Part shown: positions 34,301-44,100 of the stretch, one piece after another
How the letters are laid out: the number at the start of each line of letters is the position of its first letter
Position numbering within the stretch: the stretch's first letter is position 1
The notes under the pieces: generated by a model
Databases searched by the model: none
Seen by the model: the letters and a program-made list of their open reading frames with translations, nothing else
What the model was told of the DNA's origin: nothing
Source of the DNA: SHLQ01 sp964562985
Lineage (GTDB): Bacteria > Actinomycetota > Acidimicrobiia > Acidimicrobiales > SHLQ01
Direction: 5' to 3'
Assembly (NCBI GenBank): GCA_964562985.1
Contig: CAZLWE010000010.1
Location: forward strand, 1-64,000
Length of the DNA stretch: 64,000 bases
Made by a program: the position numbers and the translations under genes

Positions 34301-36174
34301 GGGAAATGTTGCGCGACCTTCTCGGAGCCGAGGAGCTCCGCGAGCTTCTCGACCCCGGCGTTCTGGCTGATCTAGAACTTGAACTGCAGCGGCTAGTTGA
34401 TGGCCGCAAGGCACGCGATGCCGATGAGGTTCACGACCTCGTGCGGCTGCTCGGTCCGCTCGAGCTCCACGAGATCGACGCTCGTGTGGTCGATGGGTTC
34501 GACGTCAACTCCACCGTGGAACAGCTGCTGTCTGATCTACGACTCATCGAAGTAGGCATCGCCAACGATCGGCGCTTCGCCGCAGCTGAGGACGCCGGAC
34601 GTTTGCGTGATGCACTTGGGGTCGCTCTTCCGCCAGGGTTGCCCGCGGCCTATACCGACAGCGCGGAGGACCCGCTGGGCGATCTCGCGATCCGCTTTGC
34701 CCGAACCCACGGCCCGTTCGTAACCGAGCAATTCGCCGTGCGCTATGGCGTTGTGTCCGAGCGAGCCGAAGAGGTGCTCAACCGTCTAGCGGGCGACGGG
34801 AAGGTTCTTCGAGGTGAGTTTCGTCCGGATGGCACGACACGTGAATGGGTCGACGATGGGGTGCTACGGCAGTTGCGGCGGCGATCCTTGGCGGCGTTAC
34901 GCGCGGAGGTTGCCCCGGTCGAGAGGTCTGCGTTGGGCCGGTTCTTGCCGGCATGGCAAGGCGTCGGCGTGAAGCGGCGAGGAGTCGATGGGCTCGCCGA
35001 CGTTCTCGGCGTGCTCCAGGGTGCAGCCCTTCCGGCATCGGCACTGGAGCGTTCGATCCTTCCCGCGCGGATGGCGCAGTACCGGCCAGCGGATCTCGAC
35101 CTGCTCTGCACTTCTGGCGAGATTGTGTGGGTTGGCGCTGGCGCTGTGGGTTCCAACGATGGGCGAGTGCGACTGGCATTTCGCGACCAGGTAGCGCTGT
35201 TGGTCGACCCGAACGTCGAACCACCGGCAGAACCGCTGCATGACCTCCTTCGAGCGGGTCTTGGTGAGGGCGGTGCCTCGTTCTGGTTCGATCTGGTCTC
35301 GGCGGCTAACGCGGACGGGGTCGGCTACACGAACGATGCGGTCTTGGCTGCGCTATGGGATCTCGTGTGGGCGGGCGAAGTCACGAACGATTCGCTCGCG
35401 CCACTACGCGCCTTTCTCGGGAAGAAGTCGGCCCCCGGAGCGCGCAAACAGCGTCGGCGGCCGCGCGTCGGTCAGCTTCGCCAGAGCGGTCCGCCGCAGG
35501 GTGCTGGGCGGTGGTCGCTGGTCTCCTCGCTTCTCGTCCCACAACCAGCTCCGACGGCACGCACGACCGCCCGAGCGCTGCAGCTCGTCGAGCGGTATGG
35601 CGTTCTCACGAGGGAGGCAGCGTTGGGCGAGGGGATCACCGGTGGGTTTGCCGGGGTGTATCCCATGCTCAAGGCGTTGGAAGAACGCGGCGAGTTGCGT
35701 CGTGGGTACTTCGTCGAAGGGCTTGGCGCGGCCCAGTTCGCTACTCCGGGCGCCGTCGATCGACTGCGTGCCTTGAGCGATTCTCGCGGGGAAGGAACGA
35801 CGGTGGTCTTGGCGGCCACCGACCCGGCCCAACCCTACGGGGCGTCTCTTCGATGGCCGGAGTCCAATGGTCGGCCACAGCGAAGCGCCGGCGCGCACGT
35901 CGTGCTGCTCGACGGGGAACTCGCGCTGTATGTGGAGCGGGGAGGGAAGAGCCTGGTCAGTTTCCCGGTCCTGCATGATCGTCCTGAACTGCTCGGGGAT
36001 CCTCGTTGGGTCGAGGCCTTGAAGGATCTGCTCCGTAGCGCGATGCTGCGATCCCTGGAGGTCGCCAAGATCGATGGTGACCCTGCCTCGGACAGTCCGC
36101 TGTACGAGATCATGACCAACAACGGTTTCGTCCGCGGCTACAAAGGCCTGACTTGGGTTCCGCCGCGGCGCTGA
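31348..36174 (+). CDS. lhr: Lhr-type large helicase with in-frame repeat insertion
   Basis: 1608 residues, full-length Lhr, a DNA-repair helicase of superfamily 2. Walker A SPTGSGKTLAAFLWGLDRLM, motif II DEIHSVAGTKRGAH, motif VI QRVGRAGHQ and other SF2 motifs are in order in the first ~530 residues, followed by the Lhr-core winged-helix and a C-terminal region (to ~1600). Between LAGRLNELWDEQ and AHHGSLSKSQRL, where homologues have a short linker, about 110 residues of low-complexity sequence are inserted (DTSGRPP twice; AENQERGTSDGGPPLA twice). The frame is kept throughout, so the protein may still be made. The insert is a DNA repeat described separately. Confidence 0.9.
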   Translation: MSADALKRFSPAVRAWFETSFAAPTPPQAAGWPAISSGDNTLILSPTGSGKTLAAFLWGLDRLMTEPVPEREARTRLLYLSPLRALAVDVEKNLRSPLRGITLAAERLGETVHVPTVGMRTGDTPSNERRQLVRNPPDLLITTPESLFLMLTSAARETLRNVDAVIIDEIHSVAGTKRGAHMSLSLERLELLIGRPVQRIGLSATQRPLEEISRFLGGRSQSDDGSFTWRPVEIVDAGAEPNMDLEVIVPVEEMADLGKAKEDPGSRPESSGPQRTSIWPSVHPKILEEIRRHKSTIVFVNSRRLAERLAGRLNELWDEQLHVDTSGRPPHSVDVVAPHGSAPPELLHADTSGRPPSEPSGTAENQERGTSDGGPPLAQQARGRGPSGPDPSPGARNEREKAENQERGTSDGGPPLARQPSIEERSDGLRPLEAKPGNTASRIAAHHGSLSKSQRLHVEDQLKNGLIRAIVATSSLELGIDMGAVDLVIQVESPGAVSRGLQRVGRAGHQVGATSIGKIFPKHRSDLLETAVVVDRMQQGAIESTSYPRNPIDVLSQQIVAMCALDDWSLDDLSTVVRGSANFAELSDDVLDGVLDLLAGRYPAEEFRELRPRIVWDRVGGMIRGRSGAQRLAVTNAGTIPDRGLYGVFLPDGTRVGELDEEMVYESRPGETFLLGASTWRIEDITFERVVVTPAPGEPGKMPFWHGDGPGRPVELGEALGSFVREVSDLTNEEAIDRLMERHGLDPLAASNVVNYLDDQRQATGLVPDDHTIVIERFRDEIGDWRVCILSPFGAQVHAPWGMALRAKLGEVWGMDVEMMWADDGIVIRLPEAIDELDPTDLTFDPAEIEDAVVAELPGSALFASRFRECAGRSLLLPRRRPDQRTPLWQQRQRSADLLRVAAKYPSFPILLETTRECLNDVFDVPSLRRILQGIHDRTIRVVTVETDRASPFAQSLLFGWIAVYMYEGDAPLAERRAAALSLDREMLRDLLGAEELRELLDPGVLADLELELQRLVDGRKARDADEVHDLVRLLGPLELHEIDARVVDGFDVNSTVEQLLSDLRLIEVGIANDRRFAAAEDAGRLRDALGVALPPGLPAAYTDSAEDPLGDLAIRFARTHGPFVTEQFAVRYGVVSERAEEVLNRLAGDGKVLRGEFRPDGTTREWVDDGVLRQLRRRSLAALRAEVAPVERSALGRFLPAWQGVGVKRRGVDGLADVLGVLQGAALPASALERSILPARMAQYRPADLDLLCTSGEIVWVGAGAVGSNDGRVRLAFRDQVALLVDPNVEPPAEPLHDLLRAGLGEGGASFWFDLVSAANADGVGYTNDAVLAALWDLVWAGEVTNDSLAPLRAFLGKKSAPGARKQRRRPRVGQLRQSGPPQGAGRWSLVSSLLVPQPAPTARTTARALQLVERYGVLTREAALGEGITGGFAGVYPMLKALEERGELRRGYFVEGLGAAQFATPGAVDRLRALSDSRGEGTTVVLAATDPAQPYGASLRWPESNGRPQRSAGAHVVLLDGELALYVERGGKSLVSFPVLHDRPELLGDPRWVEALKDLLRSAMLRSLEVAKIDGDPASDSPLYEIMTNNGFVRGYKGLTWVPPRR
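32307..32599 (+). repeat. Frame-preserving direct repeats inside lhr
   Basis: A 30-bp repeat occurs at 32307-32336 and 32385-32414 (two mismatches, offset 78 bp = 26 codons). A 50-bp repeat occurs at 32433-32482 and 32550-32599 (one mismatch, offset 117 bp = 39 codons). Between the 50-bp copies lies a segment (32480-32530) that matches the intergenic hairpin region at 24072-24124 in reverse orientation. Both offsets are multiples of three, so the reading frame is kept. Confidence 0.9.
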
Positions 36175-36744
36175 CTAGTCGGCGAGGCCCTCTGCCTCGA
36201 GGCGGGTGAGCAGCTCGTCGCGGACCGACCGGCCGGGCTCGCGAGCTTTGTCTCCCGCCTTGCGCCAGCCATGGCGCGACGAATACAGCAGCGGGTCTTC
36301 GCCGAGACGCCCTTCGCCAAACGACGTGACCCGAGCGAGGACGAGCTCGTGATCCATGTCGGCTCCGAGGCTCGTCTCTAGCTTCTCGATCACTTCACAT
36401 CCCACCCAGGAGATGCAGTCCGGCACGATTGATTTGCCGTCGTCATTCTCGACCAGCCATTCGGACGCGATGTGTTTGAACTTTCGCCCGGGGTACGAAA
36501 AGTACTGGCCGATATCTACCTGATCGCCGGCCAGGTTTGAGACCGTGAACCACCCCGATGCTTCGATCAGGTCGTAGGTGTCGTGCTTGGGAGAGATCGA
36601 TGCCAGCATGATCGGTTCCTCAAAGGAGACCTGCATTACCCAGTGCGAACAGTACGCCCGGGTGATTCCCTCGTGCGAAGACGCGACGACTTGCACCCCC
36701 TTCATCATCTGTCCCAAACAACGTTTCAAATCTCGGTCCATCAC
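36175..36744 (-). CDS. Flavin reductase-like domain protein
   Basis: 189 residues matching the flavin reductase-like (FMN-binding split barrel) family, which reduces flavins or binds FMN for a partner oxygenase. Visible marks are KGVQVVASSHEGITRAYCSHWVMQVSFEEP, the N-terminal beta segments, PIMLASISPKHDTYDLIEASGWFTVSNL, and a C-terminal LARVTSFGEGRL. It is convergent with lhr and ends immediately after it. An ATG pair at 36744/36741 starts the frame. No cognate monooxygenase is adjacent. Confidence 0.85.
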   Translation of the reverse strand: MMDRDLKRCLGQMMKGVQVVASSHEGITRAYCSHWVMQVSFEEPIMLASISPKHDTYDLIEASGWFTVSNLAGDQVDIGQYFSYPGRKFKHIASEWLVENDDGKSIVPDCISWVGCEVIEKLETSLGADMDHELVLARVTSFGEGRLGEDPLLYSSRHGWRKAGDKAREPGRSVRDELLTRLEAEGLAD

Positions 36745-36886
36745 AACACTCAGCCTAAGTCAACGGTCGTGTTCTCCTGAGACGGCCATCTCGATACGTA
36801 CTAGGAGCACGGAGTGTGAGGGCTGGCTCCGCGAAAAACCGAGACGAATCAGCGCCTAGCATCATTCGGGCCCGACTCCTCACTCA

Positions 36887-39800
36887 ATGTGGTGTGTCGA
36901 TACCTTTGTATTGCGTGGTGGCGTGGAGAATCGGACCGTAGTGCCAGGACCAGAGAATCGAACTCGATTTGTGTTGGCAATCACCGTCATTGTCGCGCTT
37001 TTGGGAACAACGTTTCTCATCTTCCGGCCTGGTGACCAAGCGTCGGCCGGCGTCGCCTTTGCCGATCCTGAGGCGTGGATTGAACACGGTCTCGAAGGTG
37101 AACTCTTGAAGGTCAATGGATCGACGGGGGAGGTCACCACTCGTATCGAAGTTGCTGAGGCCGGCGATGACCTTGCGGTGGCTCCACACGGAAGCGGCGC
37201 AGCGCTATTGAATCGCACTGCTGGCCAACTCCTGCTGATCGATGGGCAGCGCCTAACTACGGCGCTTCAACTCGATCTTGAACTGTCGACTTCCGAAGAG
37301 GATCGCGCATTACAGGTCCATCCATCACCCAATTTCGACAGCCTGGTGATCGTCTCCGACACCGATCAAATTATGGTGATCGACACCCAAACCAGCTTGG
37401 TCGAGTCGATCCCGATCGCCAATCCCCTGAGCAGTATTGGTGTTGAAACATCGGGGAGGCTTATCGCGCTGACGAACGATACGAACTCGTTGGTTTCACT
37501 CGTTGGTCAGCGGCTCGATGAATTGGAGACCCTGCCTCCTGCCGTTGATGACGAGCAGCCCCGACACGTAGTGGCTGCCGGTGGTGACGCGTTCGTCGTC
37601 GATCCAGCCAGGCTGCTGGTGAATCAAGTCCTTGAGAGCGGCGAGCTTGGCTTGCCATTTTGCCTATCCGGTTCGACCGTGGCGGGAGCCACGTTCGGAG
37701 GTACCGAGTCGAACGACGAGCCGGTGATCGTGTCGTTCAACTCCGAACTGGGGATCGTTGCCCTCTCAGGTCCCAACGATGGGTGCGATGAGATCACCGT
37801 GGATATCAACCCATCGGACGAATTCGGCGAGCCTGTCGTTCACCAGGGGTTTGTGTATCTGCCCAACTACACACAATCCCAAGTCCATGTCGTAGACATT
37901 GCCGAGGAAGCGGAAGTGTCCGTGTTCTCGTTTGGGACCGACGAGGCCCCGTTCGATCTGAGTCTTCGCGGCGCGGCGGTATGGGCGAATCAGCCGCTCG
38001 GCGCTTCAGCGGCGGTCATCGATGGTGGTGAGATTACTCGGGTGGTCAAGATCGATTCGGTAGTCGCAGGGTCGGTCGCCTTCAACCCCGACGGCGAGGA
38101 GGGGGACGACGCGGTCGGTCGTGGCGATGAGGCAACCGACGACCGGGGCGGACTACGAATTCTTGGTGCGAGCGGTGAAGCCGTTCTCGCAACTGGTGAG
38201 GATCCAGGCGACTCGCCAGATTCCGAAACCGCTGAGGACGGGTCAGAGTTGGATGAACCGGTCGACGCGGACCCAGAAGAGGCTCTGGAACCTCTAGGAG
38301 TCGGCGTCTCTGCCGAAGTTGTTGCGACGCCTGAGCCGGTTCCCGAACCCGAGGCACTCATCGAAGAACAAGTTGAGACCGAGGAGCTCATCGCGAACTT
38401 TGCGGCGTCGGCGGTCACGGCGAATGTTGGTGAGTCGATTCGATTCACCGATTTCAGCTCGGGGACGCCGACCTCTTGGACATGGGACTTTGGCGATGGA
38501 ACCGGCGCGCGTGATATCGCCGTGGTGGAGAAGTCCTGGGATGAGGGCGGCGACTACACGGTGTCGCTGATCGTCCGCAACGGCGCCGGAGATGAAGCGT
38601 CGCAATCTGTTCAGGTGACGATCGTGCCCGAGGCGGTGGATATCACACCCACCGCCGACTTCGGCTTCGATCGAAACACGGTGGAGATTGGCGAGTCGGT
38701 TACGTTCACGGATCGCAGTACCGGTTCGCCGACAAGTCTTCAGTGGGATTTCGGCGATGGAAGCGGTGACTTGGGCGACTTGGTCACCCATCGCTACGGC
38801 GAAGCCGGCACCTACACGGTGACCTTGACCGCTGCGAGCGAAGTAGGGTCCACAACCGCATCGACGATCATCACGGTGTTGTCCGGCGTCGATCCCCCCG
38901 AAGCGGTAATCGGCGACTTGCCCATCGAGATTGCCGATGGCCAGTTGGTGACCTTCACCAGCCTCTCGCGCAACGATCCGACGTCGGTGGTTTGGGACTT
39001 CGGCGACGGCACTGAGGCGACTGGTCAGACGGTTCGACATCGGTGGGAAGACCCCGGCACGTACCGAGTTCGCTTGGAGGTTTCCAACTCCGCCGGTTCG
39101 GATTCGACCTTCATCGACGTGCAAGTGCTACGCCGGCTGGATCCTCCCGCGGCGAGATTCACCCAAACGGCAACCGAGGTATTGGTCGGTGAAGTTGTCA
39201 CCTTCACCGATCTATCCACCAATGCCCCAACATCATGGGATTGGGACTTTGGCGACGGCACAACTCGGCGTGGCGAGATAGTGAACAAACGGTGGTCCGA
39301 GCCCGGCACGTACCGCGTCACCCTCGATGCAGCCAACGCTGCGGGATCTGACCGAACCCGAGTGACCATTACTGTGCTGGATCCCGTCGATCCGCCATCT
39401 GCGGCCTTCGCGCTGAGCGCGGGTGTTGTCGCCCCCGGCGACGCTGTCTCGTTCACCGATCAATCGCAGAACACGCCGACGGCTTGGGCGTGGGATCTGG
39501 GTGATGGCACCACATCGGCGCAGCGCTCACCAAACCACGCCTACCAGACTCCAGGCACCTACCGAGTGTCGCTTCGAGCGTCGAACGAAGGCGGAACGTC
39601 GATGGCAAGCCAACAAGTAGTCGTGGTCAACCGTCCTGTCGCAAACTTTGACTTCGCGATTGACGGGCGAACCGTCACCTTCACGGACACGTCGACCAAT
39701 GCGGACAGTTGGGCGTGGGATCTTGGGGATGGCAACACCTCAACACAACCTTCGCCACAGCACACCTTCGGCACGGGCGTGACATTCAACGTCACGCTGA

Positions 39801-41110
39801 CCGTGCGCAACCAGCTGGGTGCGTCGCAACCGCGGACAGCTCAGATCCAGATTTCCGAACCGCCGGTCGCAGTAGCGACATGCACGGTGGTCGGCCGAAC
39901 ATTGCAATGCGACGGTTCTCAATCAGAGAACGCCGTGAGCTTCCTGTGGGTGAATGGCAACGAAGTCGTGAACACCACTCCGAACGCCGCCCAGACAGTG
40001 TTCGCCTGGAACTCCAATGGACGTCGGACGATCCAGCTGACCGTTACATCCGCCGACGGCCAAACGTCGGAAACGACACTTCGCTCTGATCAGGTGCTGC
40101 GCGGTCTGCAACCCGAAATCAGCGATGTAAACGTCACCCAAGAAGGTGACCTGCTTCGACTCGAGGCGGTCGTTGAGAACGACCCGGTGACCTGGAATTG
40201 GGAACTTGATGGCGCTGACTTGGTGCAGGGTGGCAATGGGCCTACCGCGGTCTTCCGAGTTCCCGACGACGGACGGTTCACCGGCTCGGTCTCGGCGGAG
40301 AACGCCTTCGGTCAAGACACTGACCCATTACGAATCAACGTCGACAGCTTTGATCCCGAGGCCTCCTTTACGTGGGCGGTGATCGAGCCTGGGGTTGTTG
40401 AACTCCTCAACACCTCCACAGCCCAAGCCGGGGCATCCTTCACCTGGGCGACCCCAGGCCGTGAGGAAATTATTTCCAACAATGCCCAACGGAGAGTCGT
40501 TCGCTATCCCCCGGAGGGTGGCTCTTTCACCGCGAGGCTCGAGGTAACGGATGCCTTTGGTTCGGACACGTTTGAGACGACGATCAACGTTCCGGCGCTT
40601 GGCCAGCCACCCGTTGCATCGTTTACTTGGGAAGTTGTTGGCCCGGGGTTGGTGCGATTCGATAACACCTCGGAGGTCGCAGACGACTTTGCGGTGACGT
40701 GGCGAACTCCCGGCGGCCTGGAGAACGTCACGCCGAACCGAGCCATGACCACGGTGCAGTACCCGCTCGAGGGTGGTCGCTTCGATGTCAGCCTCGAGGT
40801 GCGCGACGACTTCGGCACCGACACATTCGAAACGACAATCCGAGTGCCAGCGGTCGATCAGGGCACCGTGCTTGGCTTCACGCTCTCGGTGATTGAGCCC
40901 GGCGTTGTGGAGGCCATCAACACGTCGACGGCAGGAGCCGGGGCTGCGTTCCGCTGGGTAGCAGTCGGTGACGACGAGGTCTTGGTGCGTAGCGATGAAC
41001 GCTTCGTCGTCCGTTTCGACGAGGGTGGCACCTACGAAGTGCGCCTCTTCGTCGAAGATGACTTTGGCGACGACCGACTCTTCCAAGACATCCGCGTACC
41101 GGATTTCTGA
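36887..41110 (+). CDS. PKD-repeat cell-surface protein with N-terminal anchor and beta-propeller-like region
   Basis: 1407 residues. An N-terminal membrane segment (FVLAITVIVALLGTTFLIF) follows a short basic stretch, so the protein is probably held at the membrane by an uncleaved anchor. Residues ~50-370 look like a propeller or YVTN-type repeat (DQIMVIDTQTSLVESIPIANP style strands). From ~510 to the end come six PKD-type domains with the WDFGDG motif and HxYxxxGTYxVxL (for example FTDRSTGSPTSLQWDFGDG) and about five weaker PKD-like domains (ASFTWAVIEPGVVELLNTST style). PKD domains stabilise long surface proteins and bind other molecules. The ligand is unknown. Confidence 0.82.
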   Translation: MWCVDTFVLRGGVENRTVVPGPENRTRFVLAITVIVALLGTTFLIFRPGDQASAGVAFADPEAWIEHGLEGELLKVNGSTGEVTTRIEVAEAGDDLAVAPHGSGAALLNRTAGQLLLIDGQRLTTALQLDLELSTSEEDRALQVHPSPNFDSLVIVSDTDQIMVIDTQTSLVESIPIANPLSSIGVETSGRLIALTNDTNSLVSLVGQRLDELETLPPAVDDEQPRHVVAAGGDAFVVDPARLLVNQVLESGELGLPFCLSGSTVAGATFGGTESNDEPVIVSFNSELGIVALSGPNDGCDEITVDINPSDEFGEPVVHQGFVYLPNYTQSQVHVVDIAEEAEVSVFSFGTDEAPFDLSLRGAAVWANQPLGASAAVIDGGEITRVVKIDSVVAGSVAFNPDGEEGDDAVGRGDEATDDRGGLRILGASGEAVLATGEDPGDSPDSETAEDGSELDEPVDADPEEALEPLGVGVSAEVVATPEPVPEPEALIEEQVETEELIANFAASAVTANVGESIRFTDFSSGTPTSWTWDFGDGTGARDIAVVEKSWDEGGDYTVSLIVRNGAGDEASQSVQVTIVPEAVDITPTADFGFDRNTVEIGESVTFTDRSTGSPTSLQWDFGDGSGDLGDLVTHRYGEAGTYTVTLTAASEVGSTTASTIITVLSGVDPPEAVIGDLPIEIADGQLVTFTSLSRNDPTSVVWDFGDGTEATGQTVRHRWEDPGTYRVRLEVSNSAGSDSTFIDVQVLRRLDPPAARFTQTATEVLVGEVVTFTDLSTNAPTSWDWDFGDGTTRRGEIVNKRWSEPGTYRVTLDAANAAGSDRTRVTITVLDPVDPPSAAFALSAGVVAPGDAVSFTDQSQNTPTAWAWDLGDGTTSAQRSPNHAYQTPGTYRVSLRASNEGGTSMASQQVVVVNRPVANFDFAIDGRTVTFTDTSTNADSWAWDLGDGNTSTQPSPQHTFGTGVTFNVTLTVRNQLGASQPRTAQIQISEPPVAVATCTVVGRTLQCDGSQSENAVSFLWVNGNEVVNTTPNAAQTVFAWNSNGRRTIQLTVTSADGQTSETTLRSDQVLRGLQPEISDVNVTQEGDLLRLEAVVENDPVTWNWELDGADLVQGGNGPTAVFRVPDDGRFTGSVSAENAFGQDTDPLRINVDSFDPEASFTWAVIEPGVVELLNTSTAQAGASFTWATPGREEIISNNAQRRVVRYPPEGGSFTARLEVTDAFGSDTFETTINVPALGQPPVASFTWEVVGPGLVRFDNTSEVADDFAVTWRTPGGLENVTPNRAMTTVQYPLEGGRFDVSLEVRDDFGTDTFETTIRVPAVDQGTVLGFTLSVIEPGVVEAINTSTAGAGAAFRWVAVGDDEVLVRSDERFVVRFDEGGTYEVRLFVEDDFGDDRLFQDIRVPDF

Positions 41111-41116
41111 TTCGGA

Positions 41117-44100
41117 CTAGTCGGCACTGATCGCGTCGAGCACGTTCAGTCGACCGGCGGTCCAGGCCGGGAAGACCGCAGCGAACAAGCCGACGATCGA
41201 TGCGAACAGCAAGTAGAACACGAGTGTCGGGATCGGAACGCTGATCTGATTCACCAGAAACTCTGGCATCTTGCTGGTGGCGAGCACGCCGATCGGTACA
41301 CCGATCAAGACTCCGGTGAGTCCACCGAACGCGGCCACGATCACCCCTTCCCATCGGATGATCCATCGGGTCTGCTGCCGAGTTGCTCCAACGGCTCGGA
41401 ACAGTCCGATCTCACGAGTGCGTTCAAAGACCGACAACGCGAGCGCTACGAGAATACCCAGCGCCGCGACCACGCCTGACAGGCCGAGAAGTACGTTGAC
41501 GGTCGCGAGCGTCTGGTTGATCTGGCGCTCGGTGTTCTCGGCGAATTCCTCGCGAGTGCGGATCTCGATAATGGGGAAGTCTTCGGCGAGCGCTTCTTCC
41601 ATTGCGATACGGGCATCTTCTTGGGGGACCCCCGACGCCGTGATCGCCGAGAGGAACTGGTCGCTATCGGACGGGAAGTGCCGATTCCACAGATCAAGGT
41701 CCATCACGCGGTTACCCAACACGAAGCCGTTGTCGTAAATACCTGCGAGCACGAGGTCTTCGCTTTCCAGATCGATGAACAGCGCAGAGAAGGTGTCGCC
41801 CACTTCGAGTCCGGCCTCCTCGGCCACGCTCTGTTCGAAGTAGACGGCGTTTGGGCCCACGAGCGATTGGTCGAGTTCGATCCAGTCGGGATCGTTGTGG
41901 TCTTCGAGCGTCGAGATATCTGTGGCTGATGCATCGTTGATGTTGATGTCGGTTCCGAGCTGTTGTTGTAGCGCGAAGACTTCCTCGGGGCTGAGATCGG
42001 CGTCGTCATTGATGAGCTGCAAGATGATCGGAAGGAACTCTTGGAAGTCTGCTGCGTTGAGTTCGCCGGATTCGCTCGTTGCCCATGCCGCAGGAAAGGC
42101 GACTCGAAACTCCAAGACTGATTCGATCTCGTCGAGGGCTTCCAGTCGTTCAGCGACTTCGGTAGAGAACGGGATCGCTTGTGGGCCTCCACCCTGCCCG
42201 GCTTGGATCAGCCAATCCGCGGTGATCGAAGAGGACAATGCAGCGCTCACCGATGCCTTGATCGAGTCGCCGATGACGGTGACCGCGGTGACGAGCGTGA
42301 GTCCGATCATGAGGGCCGCAGCGGTTGTGGCTGTGCGCTGAGGGTTGCGAGCGGCGTTTGCGCGAGCGACCTGGCCTGACAGGCCCCGAGCACCGATCGC
42401 GGTTCGCACGATCGCAAACGAAACGACCGCCATGATGAGCGCGAGGATCAGGAGGGGGACGATGAGAGCAACGGGAGAAACATCCATTCCGCTGGCGTCG
42501 ATAACGAAGTCGGGGGTGCCCGTGGCGGCTACAAAGATCGCGCCACCAATGTTGGCCAGGGCGGCAATACCAAGGGCCACGCCGATTAACCCGAGCACGA
42601 CCGCTGTTGGAGCCCGTCCGAGTACCGACGTCAGTCGAGTTGCGATGAACGGCATGAGCAGGATCGTCCCAACAATGGTGATGAAGGCACCAGCGCCGAT
42701 CAGCGCGAACGTTGCGCCGAGACCAGCGTCTTCGACCAGAGCCACAACGAGTAGGAAGACACCGAGCACGAAGACGCCGAACTTCGCCAGGTTGATATCT
42801 ATTTGGCTGAGACCGATCCAGAGCAACAAGGCCGCGAGCAACGGGAGACCAAGCCGCGGCACCCAACCATCAGCGACCCGAACGACGAACCCGAGCAACA
42901 CGGCAACAGCGATGATGGGTACTACGGCACGGCCAGGTCGGGTGATCCGCTCGATCTGGAGGAGTGCGCCATCGCGCAAGGCAGCGATCGGAGGGACACG
43001 CTGGGCCTGTAACGCTGGCACAGTCGCAGCTGCGACGGTGACAACGACACCCACGATGAACGCCGCGATGACGGCAGTTCCCGTGATGGGTAGGCCAACG
43101 TTGTCAGGGAAGCCGAGCGCGCTCAGGGCGGCGCGCAAAAGCCATGCGAGCCCCAACCCGGCGGGAAATCCGATGAGAGCTGACGCAATTCCGAGGAACA
43201 ACGCCTCGCCGATCATGAGTTGCGTGACCTGCGAACCGAACGCTCCGATGGCTCGCAGGAGACCTAGTTCTCGAATGCGCTGGCCCAGCGTGATGGAGAA
43301 CACATTGAAGATGAGAAACGCACTCACGAGCGTGAGGATGATCGCGAACACGAGCAATACGGTTTGGAAGATGGTCAGGATCTGGCCAAAATCCCCTTGG
43401 GTCCGTTCAATCACCTCCTCTTGGCTGAGGACCGCCAAAGAGTCATCGAAAAGCGGCTCGATTCGTGCGATCACATCTTCGATTTCCTCGCCTTCATCAA
43501 CCAATAGCGTCAAGTCGCTAAAGCCGTCACCGCCGTTGATGAGCTCGATTGCCGTTGGGGTATCGAGCGCGACCAGTTGAGCGCCCACCGTGGAGTTGTT
43601 GTCTGGCGAACCGAAGGTGAAGGTGCCGGTGAGTTCGAACGTTTGGCCGTCGGTGGAGCTGTTGGGGACCTGAAGCACGTAACGCTCGCCGACTTCGTAG
43701 TTGCCTAACTCAAAGAGCCCGACATCGATAGCGAACTCGTCGGGCGACGCGGGCCGACGACCCTCTTGGACGAAATACCGTGCGGCGCTTCCCGCATCGT
43801 CTCCCCACGCGACACCGAGGTTGGTGCCCCCCTGGGCAATACCTGGGACGCCGTCGGCGTCGACGGACACGACCCCAAATCCGACGACGCGAGGCGAGAT
43901 TTCGCCGACCCCTTCTACGGATTCGACGAGGTCGAATATCTCCAGAGGCACGGTGGGAGCAATGAACCCGTCTCCGAACTCAATGTTGGGTTGCACCGCG
44001 ATGTCATAGCCTGATTCGATATTGGTCGCGAGCTGGTCAAAGGTGGTCCGCAGGCCACCCGTGAAGATGAACACGGCCGACACCACAGCCACGCTGAAAA

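Noticed and set aside
42345..43580. 411-codon plus-strand frame over the FtsX-type permease
   Set aside because: Antisense shadow of a clear permease; Arg/Pro/Thr-rich with no domain.
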